A DNA stretch of 15,525 bases from Phycisphaerae bacterium (GCA_002688155.1 NZCH01000059.1:1-15525); one strand, 5' to 3'; positions 1-7,080 are shown, counted from the first letter of the stretch. Notes: generated from the sequence alone by a model not told the origin. Made by a program: numbers and translations.

Positions 1-58
1 AAGACGCCTAAGATTGGGTAGTGGGTGGTAGATGGCGGGGTGCGGGTGTTGCGTCAAT

Positions 59-91
59 TTGGAAAGTCAGAAGGTTGGAAAGTCGAAAGTC
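59..91 (+). repeat. Tandem GGAAAGTC-type intergenic repeat
   Basis: TTGGAAAGTC occurs at 59-68 and again at 75-84, followed directly by GAAAGTC at 85-91. The 11-mer AGTCGAAAGTC at 81-91 recurs exactly at 7081-7091 in the lysA-ruvB spacer, and an inverted relative lies at 7177-7199. All copies are outside genes. The function is unknown; it looks like a dispersed intergenic repeat of the host genome. Confidence 0.6.
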
Positions 92-168
92 ACAGACGCC
101 AAGCCCGCGGCTGTTCGTCCGTGGACTGTCGCGCGGGTATCCGGGCACAAGTCGGGTATCGGGTGTGG

Positions 169-183
169 GATTTCCGATTTGCA
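169..183 (-). repeat. ATCGGAAATC-type intergenic repeat, inverted copy
   Basis: Read on the minus strand this is TGCAAATCGGAAATC. It matches 2557-2572 (TGCAAAATCGGAAATC) on the plus strand with a single one-base indel. Both copies lie in spacers beside gene starts. Related fragments (AAATCGGAATTC) sit at 218-229. Confidence 0.5.
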
Positions 184-233
184 CCGAACTGAGTGTCGCG
201 TAGAAAACGAAAATAAGAAATCGGAATTCGAAC

Positions 234-911
234 ATGCATGTTCGTTGGGTATTTCTCCCCCGCCGCCTCCCCGCACTCTATCTGTGCGCCGCCGTGCTCC
301 TTTGCCTCCCAGCGTGCAAGGTCGCGCGCATCGGCGGACAGGATTCGACCGACGAGGTAATTTCCAGTATTCGCCGCGAAAGAAACGAGCTCAAGAAACA
401 GATCGAATCGCTTCAGGAAGAACTCAAGCATTTACATGGCCAGGTCGACGTGTTGCAGCAGCAGGTGCAAGGGACACCGCCGCAGGTCCCGGGCATCGAT
501 CCCAAGCACCTGCCACGCGTGGTGCGCATTGAGTTGCACCGGTTCAGCGGCGTGGTGGACACCAACAGGGACGACCGGAAGGACACGCTGCGACTTTATG
601 TGCGCACGCTGGACCAGCACGGCCGGTTTTATCCCGGCGTGGGCGAAGCGAACGTGCAGGCAGTGCTCATCGAGGACGGCGCTGAACCGAAGAAGATCAT
701 CGATCAGGCCTACACCGCGATGCAGTTTTTGGACGCCTACCGCAGCGGCTTCTCCGGCACGCATTACACGCTCAGACTACCCCTGCCCGCCGACCTGCCC
801 GCAAGCGTGATCCAACTGACGGTCAAGGTCAGCTTCACCGATGCGGCCACCGGCGCGCACATGTCCACGCAGAAAATGTTCGAAGTTTCGCTCAAACGAA
901 CATCCATCTAA
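234..911 (+). CDS. Putative lipoprotein with coiled coil
   Basis: This is a 225-residue exported protein of unknown function. The N-terminus has basic residues (R4, R10, R11), a hydrophobic stretch at about 12-26 and a lipobox ending L-P-A-C28, so the mature protein should be lipidated at Cys28 by Lgt and LspA. Residues about 42-80 form a heptad-rich, charged segment (repeated E/K/L/Q) that reads as a coiled coil. A Pro-Gly linker follows at about 82-88, then a compact beta-rich C-terminal domain (about 93-225) with alternating hydrophobic strands such as V-V-R-I-E-L-H-R-F and L-T-V-K-V-S-F. The start ATG is the first in frame before the signal. No clear Shine-Dalgarno is visible. It is convergent with pyrE and monocistronic in this window. 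I do not recognise the domain family; the lipoprotein call itself is firm. Confidence 0.8.
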   Translation: MHVRWVFLPRRLPALYLCAAVLLCLPACKVARIGGQDSTDEVISSIRRERNELKKQIESLQEELKHLHGQVDVLQQQVQGTPPQVPGIDPKHLPRVVRIELHRFSGVVDTNRDDRKDTLRLYVRTLDQHGRFYPGVGEANVQAVLIEDGAEPKKIIDQAYTAMQFLDAYRSGFSGTHYTLRLPLPADLPASVIQLTVKVSFTDAATGAHMSTQKMFEVSLKRTSI

Positions 912-974
912 TCCGGTACCGTCATCGTGATCCCGGCGAAAACTTTGCGCGCAAGGACCATGATCCGAAACTCA

Positions 975-994
975 GCGCGGATCGCTGTCCGCGC
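975..994. terminator. GC-rich hairpin between convergent genes
   Basis: There is a perfect 7-bp stem, GCGCGGA (975-981) with TCCGCGC (988-994), and a 6-nt loop. It lies in the 109-nt gap between the converging lipoprotein and pyrE genes, where a bidirectional terminator would be expected. No U-tract follows on either side, so the terminator role is inferred. Confidence 0.4.
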
Positions 995-1020
995 ACGTTA
1001 CCGGGTCACATGTCTGACCT

Positions 1021-1554
1021 TCACTCATCGATCCCAAGATCACTTTTGGTAAACAGCGCATCGAATCGATATCCCGCCTGTTCAATGTTTTCGCGGGCGC
1101 CTTCCTGCCGGTCGATGACGACGATGATGGCTTCGACGCTGGCACCGGCGGCTTTGAGCGCGTTGGCGGCTTCGATCGATTGACCGCCGCTGGTCGCGAT
1201 GTCTTCGATGATGACAACGCGGTCGCCCAGCTCGAGCACGCCTTCGATCTGTTTGGAGGTGCCGTACTCTTTCCTGGCATTGCGTACGAATACGCATGGC
1301 AGGTTGGTGGCCATGCTCGCGGCGGTGACCAGGGGCACGCCGCCCAGTTCCGGACCTGCGAGGCGGTCGATCCCGCCGTTTATTTGCGCCACACGCACGG
1401 CAAAACGTTCGCCCAGCGCCGCGATGATGTCCGGTTGCGTCTCGAACAAGTACTTGTCCACGTAGTAGTGGCTCGTCCGCCCGCTGCGCAGTGTAAACGT
1501 GCCGTGTTTGATCGCCGTGTCGGCGATGCGCGTAATAAGTTGCTCGTCGGTCAT
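1021..1554 (-). CDS. pyrE: Orotate phosphoribosyltransferase
   Basis: The enzyme converts orotate and PRPP to orotidine 5'-monophosphate in de novo pyrimidine synthesis (cytosolic dimer). With the ATG at 1554 the protein has 177 residues, a normal short PyrE length. The type I phosphoribosyltransferase PRPP motif is clear at 113-126 (V-V-I-I-E-D-I-A-T-S-G-G-Q-S). The mobile catalytic loop is present as R-K-E-Y-G-T-S-K (about 94-101), and the substrate-binding N-terminal part has F-T-L-R-S-G-R-T-S-H-Y-Y (20-31). A GTG two codons upstream (1560) is an alternative start. I prefer ATG 1554 because an extended -10 (TGATATTCT) ends 7 nt before it, consistent with a leaderless mRNA. It is divergent from the SDR gene and stands alone, with no other pyr gene beside it. 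Confidence 0.93.
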   Translation of the reverse strand: MTDEQLITRIADTAIKHGTFTLRSGRTSHYYVDKYLFETQPDIIAALGERFAVRVAQINGGIDRLAGPELGGVPLVTAASMATNLPCVFVRNARKEYGTSKQIEGVLELGDRVVIIEDIATSGGQSIEAANALKAAGASVEAIIVVIDRQEGARENIEQAGYRFDALFTKSDLGIDE

Positions 1555-1561
1555 CGGCACC

Positions 1562-1567
1562 AGAATA
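1562..1567 (-). promoter_or_regulatory. Putative -10 element of pyrE (leaderless)
   Basis: On the minus strand TATTCT is preceded by TGA, giving an extended -10 (TGnTATTCT). The distance to ATG 1554 is 7 nt, so transcription would begin at or next to the start codon. I see no good -35 hexamer. Confidence 0.4.
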
Positions 1568-1619
1568 TCACAATTGATCGCAGCATTGTGTCGACACGGC
1601 GCTCTGCTTACGCGGCCAG

Positions 1620-1625
1620 TACACT
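1620..1625 (+). promoter_or_regulatory. Putative -10 element of the SDR gene (leaderless)
   Basis: TACACT lies 6 nt before ATG 1632, and no Shine-Dalgarno fits in the gap. The same hexamer at the same distance precedes the Nudix gene (9162-9167). No convincing -35 is visible; TCGACA at 1591-1596 is spaced too far (23 nt). Confidence 0.4.
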
Positions 1626-1631
1626 GTGTGA

Positions 1632-2507
1632 ATGTCTCGTGATCTGACGGATCGAGCGATCGCTATCACCGGGGCCAGTTCGGGTATTGGCGCCGCGACG
1701 GCGGTGGCGTGCGCCAATGCCGGCATGCACGTGGCACTCATGGCGCGGCGCGAGGACCGGCTTCGCGACGTCGCGCAGCGCGTTGAGCAGGCCAGTCGTC
1801 GAGTGGTCATCGTCGTTGGTGACGTCGACTCGGACGATGATCAGGCACGTCTCATCGACGAAGCCGAGCGCGCGCTTGGCAAACTCAGCGCCGTGTACGC
1901 CAACGCGGGGTATGGCCTGTACGCGAGCGTGCTCGAAACGTCCGACCGGCAGATGCGCGACATCTTCGAAACCAACTACTTTGGCACACTACGCACTGTG
2001 CATGCCGCGATGCCGGCGCTGCGCCGTACGGTCGAGGCCGGTGACTGGGCGCACGTGCTGATCTGCTCGAGCGTGCTCAGCGCCATGGGTATCCCGATGT
2101 ACGGCGCCTACGCGGCGACCAAAGCCGCACAGGACTCGATCGCCGGCGCCCTGCGCGCGGAACTGTCCGTGGAAGGCATCGCCGTCACCAGCGTGCACCC
2201 TGCTCGGACGAAGACCGAGTTTAGCCAGAGCGTGCGCGAGGTCTCGCAGGGCCGGTACTATGGCCACAACACCCCGATGCACTCGCCTGATAAAGTCGCG
2301 CGTGGGATCGTGCGGGCGCTGCGAAAACCCCGTGCCGAAGTTTGGCCAAGCGGGGCCGTCAAGTGGGGCCTGGCCATCGGCGCCACACTGCCCGACCTGA
2401 CCGCGTGGTTCATGCGCAAGATGATGCGATCGATTCGGCGGACGGAAGATGGGGGTGGCGCGGACGGCGTAAGTACCCAAGTATCCAAATCCCCCGGGAC
2501 CCGATGA
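1632..2507 (+). CDS. Short-chain dehydrogenase/reductase (SDR)
   Basis: This is a classical SDR oxidoreductase, NAD(P)-dependent, substrate unknown. The 291-residue protein has the Rossmann glycine motif T-G-A-S-S-G-I-G at 13-20, the D64 adenine-contact position in G-D-V-D, N-A-G at 91-93, the structural Asn115 in E-T-N-Y, catalytic Ser147 and the Y160-A-A-T-K164 pair. Arg39-Arg40 after beta2 suggests NADP(H) preference. Residues about 220-265 (after the core) contain R-A-E-V-W-P-S and a hydrophobic helix, as in SDRs of the YqjQ/DltE type, possibly membrane-associating. The last residues (S-T-Q-V-S-K-S-P-G-T-R) are encoded by sequence that merges into the repeat-rich spacer, so the C-terminus may have been extended by repeat drift. 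The start is the first ATG after a -10-like TACACT. Confidence 0.9.
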   Translation: MSRDLTDRAIAITGASSGIGAATAVACANAGMHVALMARREDRLRDVAQRVEQASRRVVIVVGDVDSDDDQARLIDEAERALGKLSAVYANAGYGLYASVLETSDRQMRDIFETNYFGTLRTVHAAMPALRRTVEAGDWAHVLICSSVLSAMGIPMYGAYAATKAAQDSIAGALRAELSVEGIAVTSVHPARTKTEFSQSVREVSQGRYYGHNTPMHSPDKVARGIVRALRKPRAEVWPSGAVKWGLAIGATLPDLTAWFMRKMMRSIRRTEDGGGADGVSTQVSKSPGTR

Positions 2508-2556
2508 AAAACGAATCCCGATTGCCGATGTTTGATTTTCCTTGAAATGCACCTCA

Positions 2557-2572
2557 TGCAAAATCGGAAATC
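2557..2572 (+). repeat. ATCGGAAATC-type intergenic repeat
   Basis: TGCAAAATCGGAAATC matches the inverted copy at 169-183 apart from one inserted A. It continues into GATAACCGGGAATC (2573-2586). It lies in the 105-nt spacer between the SDR gene and the next plus-strand gene, next to other degenerate AAAACGAATCCCGAT-like sequence (2506-2520). Confidence 0.5.
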
Positions 2573-2612
2573 GATAACCGGGAATCACTCACGTGAAACG
2601 TATCAACACGAC

Positions 2613-3617
2613 ATGAAACGAACTGAATCGACCACCTCCTTCGAACCGCCCGAGCCACAGCAGGTTCGTGAGTATTTGGACGCGCACCCGCCGCGATCGC
2701 CGTCGCGCTGGGCCGCGTGGGCGCCGCTGATGGCGGTGGGGTTCGTTGTGTCGATCGCCTGGCAGATCGACGCGGGCTGGGCCAACGTGTTGCCCTGGCT
2801 GGTGGTACTGGGTGTGATCGTTGTGTCGGAGATGCGTGTTCGGCGGGTGGCGCGGCTGACGGACGAATTGGCGCATGCGCAGGAACTGGCGCTCCAGCAC
2901 CAGTGGCTGCCGACGCTGCAACTGGCGTGGCGGCTGGTGCCGGCGCTGTCGGGCATGCCGCAGTTGCACGGCCGCAGCGTCGCGCTGATCGCCCACGTGT
3001 TTGACCGACTTCGTTGTTACGAGTCGGCGCTGGCGGCGTACGACTTTCTGCTGCAGCGTATGCCCGCCGAGCATCCCGCGGCCGTGCACCTGCGTGTGCA
3101 GCGTGCGATCACGCTTATGATCAATGACCAACTCGTCGACGCGGATGACGCTCTGCGCCGACTGCGGGGCGACATTGAACTGCTCGGCGACGCAGGCGCG
3201 AGCGCCGCATACCGGCTGGCGCAACTTGTTCAAGAGGTGCTCACGTTTCATTACGACCATGCCGTCGCCTGCGCGGACGAGTTGCTCGACGCCCTGCGAC
3301 CGCTGGGTATTGAGGCCGGTTACGGCCACGCACTGGTTGCGCTATCGTGGTTAAACGTGGCGCGATCACAGCATGGCGCGGACAGGGATGCAACGAATGA
3401 TCAGAGCACCAGTGGCCTAAGCAGCACCGCCGAGCACGCATACGCACAGGCCGCGAAATGGTGGTCAACCGCAACGCTGTTGATGCCGGTGTCGCAGTTG
3501 ATCGACCGATTTGCGCCCCTGCGCGCGCTGATCGATGACGCCCACGTCGGCCCGCCAACGATGACGCCGGTGCAGGCGCAGGTGGCTGGCGCGCGCAATC
3601 ATGCCTTACCCGCGTAG
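2613..3617 (+). CDS. Membrane-anchored helical-repeat (TPR-like) protein, first of a tandem pair
   Basis: The protein has 334 residues from ATG 2613; function unknown. A hydrophilic 30-residue N-terminus is followed by two hydrophobic segments (about 34-50 and 57-73) forming a transmembrane hairpin. A long, all-helical C-terminal region follows (about 80-320) with TPR-like pairs such as A-H-V-F-D-R-L-R-C-Y-E-S-A-L-A-A-Y-D and D-A-D-D-A-L-R-R-L-R. I chose ATG 2613 over an upstream in-frame ATG at 2532 because the extra 27 codons come from the repeat-rich spacer and resemble no conserved N-terminus. TATCAA ends 6 nt before the ATG, a weak leaderless-type -10. The stop is 32 nt before the next gene, which has the same architecture, so the two probably form an operon and may form a complex. 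The family is not recognised. Confidence 0.7.
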   Translation: MKRTESTTSFEPPEPQQVREYLDAHPPRSPSRWAAWAPLMAVGFVVSIAWQIDAGWANVLPWLVVLGVIVVSEMRVRRVARLTDELAHAQELALQHQWLPTLQLAWRLVPALSGMPQLHGRSVALIAHVFDRLRCYESALAAYDFLLQRMPAEHPAAVHLRVQRAITLMINDQLVDADDALRRLRGDIELLGDAGASAAYRLAQLVQEVLTFHYDHAVACADELLDALRPLGIEAGYGHALVALSWLNVARSQHGADRDATNDQSTSGLSSTAEHAYAQAAKWWSTATLLMPVSQLIDRFAPLRALIDDAHVGPPTMTPVQAQVAGARNHALPA

Positions 3618-3649
3618 GCAGAGGGATTCCAAAAACGCATTGGCCCACC

Positions 3650-4609
3650 ATGCCCGACGAGCAACCACGACAACAACCTCCATCCGACGCAGGCGCGACC
3701 GACAATGGGGGCGTCGGGCGTGAAGAGCAGGCGCCCCCGGTGACCTGTCCACCGTTTGATCCGGCGCGGTTCCATCAGCGGATGACAATGGACACGTGGC
3801 TGATCGCTGCGCCTTTGCTTGCCGCATTTTTTGTTTTGATTGTGATGGAGTTGTGGCGCGATATGGGGCAGGCAGTCGGTGCCGGCGGCTGGCTGGTGGT
3901 GTTGTGTTTGATCGGGCTGTGGCTTTGGACGGTGGTGCGCAGCCGGCAGGTGATGCTGCGCGTGCCGCAGATCACCATGCTGATCGACACCGCCCCGTCA
4001 TCGGCCGAAGATATGCTCGCCGCGGTGCTGTCGCGTCGCGTGATGGAACGCCCGCTGCGGTGGTCGCTCTATCATCGGCTGGCGATGCTGCGGCACCGGC
4101 AGGGGAGCATGCACGAAGTGGTCGCGATCGGCAACGCGCTTCTGAGGCATCGTATCGGTGGCAAGAGTGCGCGTATCCTCGCGGACCAGCACTGGCGCAT
4201 CCGCATCACACGCGGCGCGGCGGGCGGGTCCGTGCGAAACCACCTGCTGCTGATCATGACCGAAGCGCACCTGATGGTCCGCGACCTGCACGGCATGCAC
4301 CAGACATTGTGCGAATTGCATCGCAGCAAGCTGTCACTGGTCGAACGGCTGCAGTTGCTTGCCCTGCAGACGCGTTACGAGCTTGCGGCCGGCTACGTCA
4401 GCAACGTACTGGTGGGAAGCGACGAAAAGGTACATCTGGCGGAAATGATGCCCGCCTCCCAGTCTGGCGCCATGCACATGATGCTCGCGCTCGCGGCACA
4501 GCGCGCCGGGCAGACCGAGTTCGCGAACTGGCTGCGCCAACGCGCGCGACTGCTGATCACCGACCAGCAACTCAAAGCGCTAGTACCCGAAGCAGCGCAG
4601 ACGTCGTAG
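3650..4609 (+). CDS. Membrane-anchored helical-repeat protein, second of a tandem pair
   Basis: This is a 319-residue protein of unknown function with the same plan as the gene just upstream. It has a hydrophilic Pro/Gln-rich N-terminus (1-47), two transmembrane segments (about 49-67 and 79-97), and then a helical domain to the end. Segments align by pattern with the first protein: W-L-V-V-L-C-L-I-G-L against W-L-V-V-L-G-V-I-V-V in the second membrane helix, and a helix pair ending in G-N-A-L-L-R-H-R against Y-D-F-L-L-Q-R. The helical domain is Met-, Leu- and His-rich (e.g. M-H-M-M-L-A-L-A-A-Q-R-A-G-Q, TPR-like). There is no catalytic motif. The start is the first ATG after the upstream stop and has no Shine-Dalgarno. 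Likely co-transcribed with its neighbour. Confidence 0.7.
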   Translation: MPDEQPRQQPPSDAGATDNGGVGREEQAPPVTCPPFDPARFHQRMTMDTWLIAAPLLAAFFVLIVMELWRDMGQAVGAGGWLVVLCLIGLWLWTVVRSRQVMLRVPQITMLIDTAPSSAEDMLAAVLSRRVMERPLRWSLYHRLAMLRHRQGSMHEVVAIGNALLRHRIGGKSARILADQHWRIRITRGAAGGSVRNHLLLIMTEAHLMVRDLHGMHQTLCELHRSKLSLVERLQLLALQTRYELAAGYVSNVLVGSDEKVHLAEMMPASQSGAMHMMLALAAQRAGQTEFANWLRQRARLLITDQQLKALVPEAAQTS

Positions 4610-4664
4610 GGTGACGTGACAAGTTCGCTTTACGCTGCTCGTGTCCTCTACGCGTAATTTTTTT

Positions 4665-4748
4665 ACCATGAAGCACATGATGGCCATGAAGGGTTGATTG
4701 ACAAAGCAGTTCAACTCGCTGAACTCTGTTCTTCATGTACTTCCTGGT
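4665..4748. repeat. Inverted-repeat element with ACCATGAAG-type ends
   Basis: The left arm ACCATGAAGCACATGA (4665-4680) pairs with the right arm TCATGTACTTCCTGGT (4733-4748), 14 of 16 positions. Inside is a second perfect 6-bp hairpin, AGTTCA (4708-4713) with TGAACT (4720-4725). T-runs lie on both outer sides (4658-4664 and 4752-4757). The arm sequence resembles an ACCACGAAG-ACACGAAG dispersed palindromic repeat that I recall from planctomycete and related genomes. A second, more degenerate copy is at 8564-8643. It ends 12 nt before the first possible start codon (4760) of the antiporter gene. No transposase is present, so it could be a MITE-like or REP-like element. Confidence 0.6.
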
Positions 4749-4810
4749 GAGTTTTTTCGATGCTTACGCCACCGGGTACCCCGGTGACAACGATTGAATC
4801 GAATCACGCA

Positions 4811-5923
4811 ATGAACCAAATCATCAATCTCAACCCGTTCGGCGATTTGCAACAACTGCCGCTGATTTTGCTCTCGGCCGGCGCGATGTGGGTTCTGCTG
4901 CGCGGCGCCGACCTGCTGGTCGAGGGCGCGGCCAGCTTCGCATATCGCATGGGTATGTCCAAGGTGATCGTGGGCGCGACGATTGTGTCGCTGGGTACGA
5001 CCAGTCCGGAGGCGGCGGTGTCAGTGATGGCGGCGTGGGCCGGGGACGCCGGGCTGGCGCTGGGCAACGCCGTGGGGTCGATCATCGCCGACACCGGGCT
5101 CATCTTCGGGCTCGGGTGCGCGATCGTGATCCTTCCTGCCGACCGGTTCGTGCTCACCCGGCAGGGCTGGGTCAAAGTCAGTACCGACGTGCTTTTGGCT
5201 GCGAGCTGCTATGGCGTGTGGCTGATGATGGGTGACGACGCGGCGCTGGGCCGGTGGGTCGGCGTTCTGATGGTCGCGCTGCTTGTGGCGTATATGGCGA
5301 TTTCGGTTAAGTGGAGCAAACTGCATCCGGCAGCCCCCGCGCCGATCGTGACCGGCGAACCGGGCGTGCCCGCGCAAGACGAATCCGCGGTGGAAGAGGC
5401 GCTCGGTGAGGACGTCGAAATCCGGGCCAACGCGCCGATCTGGCTCACGCTGACCATGATCATCGTCGGCCTGCTTCTTGTCGTCGGGTCCAGCCATTTT
5501 TTGATCGCCACGGTCAAAGTGCTGGCGGAAAAACACTGGGGAGTGCCCGACGTGGTGATCGCCGGCACGCTCATCGCCTTTGGCACGTCGTTGCCGGAAC
5601 TGGCCGTGGGTATGACCAGCATCGCCAAAGGCCACACGGCACTGCTCGTGGGCAACGTGATCGGTGCGGACATCCTGAACGTGTTGTTCGTGATCGGCGC
5701 CTCGGCCATCGCCAAAGAACTGCCGATCATCGACCTCGGCGGTGATCAGCCGTTGATCTTCCTCTGGCTGCACCTGCCCGTCATGATCATGATGACGAGC
5801 CTGTTCCTGTTTTACATTTTCCGCGCCGTACGACGTGGTCGGTTCAGCCGGTGGATGGGGTACCCGCTGCTGATTCTGTACGTCGGATATGTCGTGGTGG
5901 GACTGATGACGTCTGCGGGGTGA
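4811..5923 (+). CDS. CaCA-family sodium/calcium-type cation antiporter
   Basis: This inner-membrane antiporter belongs to the Ca2+:cation (CaCA, YrbG/NCX) family. It is 370 residues, with about 10 hydrophobic segments arranged as two inverted halves split by a hydrophilic loop (about 171-207). The alpha1 repeat has G-T-T-S-P-E67 and G-N-A-V-G-S90-I-I-A-D94. The alpha2 repeat has G-T-S-L-P-E263 and G-N-V-I-G-A286-D-I-L-N290. Both essential glutamates are kept. Compared with Methanocaldococcus NCX (E54, N81, E213, D240, from memory), the Asn and Asp partners are swapped here, and the S236 equivalent is Ala. Exact ions exchanged cannot be told. An in-frame ATG at 4760, 8 nt after a weak GGTGAG, would add 17 residues; I prefer 4811 because the first membrane helix then begins after a short polar lead. 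It is convergent with ruvB. Confidence 0.9.
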   Translation: MNQIINLNPFGDLQQLPLILLSAGAMWVLLRGADLLVEGAASFAYRMGMSKVIVGATIVSLGTTSPEAAVSVMAAWAGDAGLALGNAVGSIIADTGLIFGLGCAIVILPADRFVLTRQGWVKVSTDVLLAASCYGVWLMMGDDAALGRWVGVLMVALLVAYMAISVKWSKLHPAAPAPIVTGEPGVPAQDESAVEEALGEDVEIRANAPIWLTLTMIIVGLLLVVGSSHFLIATVKVLAEKHWGVPDVVIAGTLIAFGTSLPELAVGMTSIAKGHTALLVGNVIGADILNVLFVIGASAIAKELPIIDLGGDQPLIFLWLHLPVMIMMTSLFLFYIFRAVRRGRFSRWMGYPLLILYVGYVVVGLMTSAG

Positions 5924-5942
5924 TACTTGCGGTTGAAACTCG

Positions 5943-5978
5943 GTTAAATCCCGCAGTCAGCAGTACACGGGATTTAAC
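5943..5978. terminator. Perfect 11-bp inverted repeat between convergent genes
   Basis: GTTAAATCCCG (5943-5953) and CGGGATTTAAC (5968-5978) form an 11-bp perfect stem with a 14-nt loop. It lies in the 86-nt gap between the antiporter (+) and ruvB (-) stop codons, which is where a bidirectional terminator belongs. There is no long U-tract on either side, so it is not a textbook intrinsic terminator. A palindromic protein site is a less likely alternative. Confidence 0.5.
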
Positions 5979-6009
5979 GCTGATCGACGACACCGGTTGC
6001 GACGTTACG

Positions 6010-7059
6010 TCATTCTTCGAACAGTGGCCCGTTACCTGCCTCGCCCTTCAACGCGCCTACGCCCAAATGCTCCGCCGCCGTGCGCGTCAGTTGACGGCCC
6101 TGCCGCGTACGCGACAGGAAGCCGACCTGCAACAGGTAAGGCTCGACCATTTCCTCGAGTGTGCCGGCGTCTTCGCTGAGCGTCGCGGCAATCGCTTCCA
6201 GGCCGACCGGACCGCCGTCGTACACTTGCGCGATGACGCCAAGGTACTTGCGGTCCAGTTCGTCCAGTCCCAGCGCGTCGACGCCTTCAAGCGTCAGCGC
6301 CATGTCGACGACATCGGCACTGAGTGTCCCCGTGCCGCGCACCTGCGAGAAGTCGCGCACACGGCGCAACAGACGGTTCGCGATGCGTGGCGTACCGCGC
6401 GAGCGCTGCGCGATCGCACGCAGCGCGTCCATCGCGTCCTCGGCGGTGCAATCGATCTTTAAGAGACCCGCGCTGCGCGTCAGAATGCTCAGCAGGTCCT
6501 TGCAACTGTAAAACTCGAGGTTGTGCGCGATGCCGAACCGCGAAAGCATCGGCCCGGATAACAGCCCTGCGCGTGTCGTCGCGCCGATCAGCGCGAACGG
6601 CTGAATCGTCAGTGTGATCGTTCGCGCGTGCATGCCTGAGTCGATCGCCACGTCGATCTTGAAATCTTCCATCGCCGAGTACAGGTACTCTTCGATGGAC
6701 ACGTGCAGCCGGTGAATCTCGTCGATGAACAGCACGTCGCCGCGCCCCAGTTTCGTGAGGACACCGACCAGATCGCCCGGCTTCGTCAGCGCGGGCCCGG
6801 CCGTCACCGTCAGGTGCGTGCCCATCTCGTTCGCGATGATGTGCGCCAGCGTCGTCTTGCCCAACCCCGGCGGCCCGTGCAGCAACACATGTTCCATCGC
6901 CTCGCCACGCTGCTTGACCGCCTGCAACGTAATGTCCAGCTTTTCCACCAGCGCCGGCTGGCCCACGTAATCATCCAGCCGCGTTGGCCGAAGCGACTGA
7001 TTAGCGCGCTGCTCACCCTCGTCAACAGTCTGTGCGGAAATGATACGCTCGGTAGGCAT
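6010..7059 (-). CDS. ruvB: Holliday junction branch migration ATPase RuvB
   Basis: RuvB is the hexameric AAA+ motor that, with RuvA, drives branch migration of Holliday junctions during recombination and repair. The 349-residue protein has the usual length. It shows Walker A G-P-P-G-L-G-K-T (62-69), Walker B F-I-D-E-I-H-R-L (111-118), sensor 1 I-G-A-T-T-R-A-G (158-165), the arginine finger R174 in L-S-R-F-G, sensor 2 R-G-T-P-R-I-A-N-R, and a C-terminal winged helix with G-G-P-V-G-L-E-A-I-A and G-F-L-S-R-T-R-Q-G-R. I chose ATG 7059, since a further in-frame start at 7101 would add 14 residues encoded by intergenic repeat. A -10-like TAGACT ends 7 nt upstream. ruvA and ruvC are not in the window; lysA is the upstream neighbour on this strand. 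Confidence 0.97.
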   Translation of the reverse strand: MPTERIISAQTVDEGEQRANQSLRPTRLDDYVGQPALVEKLDITLQAVKQRGEAMEHVLLHGPPGLGKTTLAHIIANEMGTHLTVTAGPALTKPGDLVGVLTKLGRGDVLFIDEIHRLHVSIEEYLYSAMEDFKIDVAIDSGMHARTITLTIQPFALIGATTRAGLLSGPMLSRFGIAHNLEFYSCKDLLSILTRSAGLLKIDCTAEDAMDALRAIAQRSRGTPRIANRLLRRVRDFSQVRGTGTLSADVVDMALTLEGVDALGLDELDRKYLGVIAQVYDGGPVGLEAIAATLSEDAGTLEEMVEPYLLQVGFLSRTRQGRQLTRTAAEHLGVGALKGEAGNGPLFEE

Positions 7060-7066
7060 GGGTATG

Positions 7067-7072
7067 AGTCTA
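7067..7072 (-). promoter_or_regulatory. Putative -10 element of ruvB (leaderless)
   Basis: TAGACT on the minus strand is separated from ATG 7059 by 7 nt (CATACCC). No Shine-Dalgarno is present. Just upstream lies the AGTCGAAAGTC repeat (7081-7107), which would occupy the -20 to -45 region. Confidence 0.35.
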
Positions 7073-7080
7073 AGGTCTAC

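Larger units (their letters stand above)
1..233. other. Repeat-rich intergenic spacer upstream of lipoprotein gene
   Basis: I see no convincing gene here. The open frames that cross it are arginine-rich, have no recognisable motif and conflict with the lipoprotein frame. The stretch holds GTGGGTGG-like low-complexity sequence at about 18-50, a tandem of TTGGAAAGTC-type units at 59-91, and a second repeat family (ATCGGAAATC type, inverted) at 169-183. Just before the gene it is AT-rich (about 200-230). The first bases could be the 3' end of an upstream gene, because one frame stops at 19-21, but this cannot be judged from so few codons. Confidence 0.5.

Noticed and set aside
59..91. CRISPR-like array
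   Set aside because: The units are only 7-10 nt, adjacent and variable, without regular spacers or cas genes nearby.
32..532. Open frame on the plus strand overlapping the lipoprotein gene
   Set aside because: It is Arg/Pro-rich, without motifs, and its second half lies inside the lipoprotein coding sequence in another frame.
2532..2612. Upstream start for the first membrane-anchored helical-repeat gene
   Set aside because: The 27 extra codons overlap the ATCGGAAATC repeat and look like spacer; ATG 2613 is more natural.
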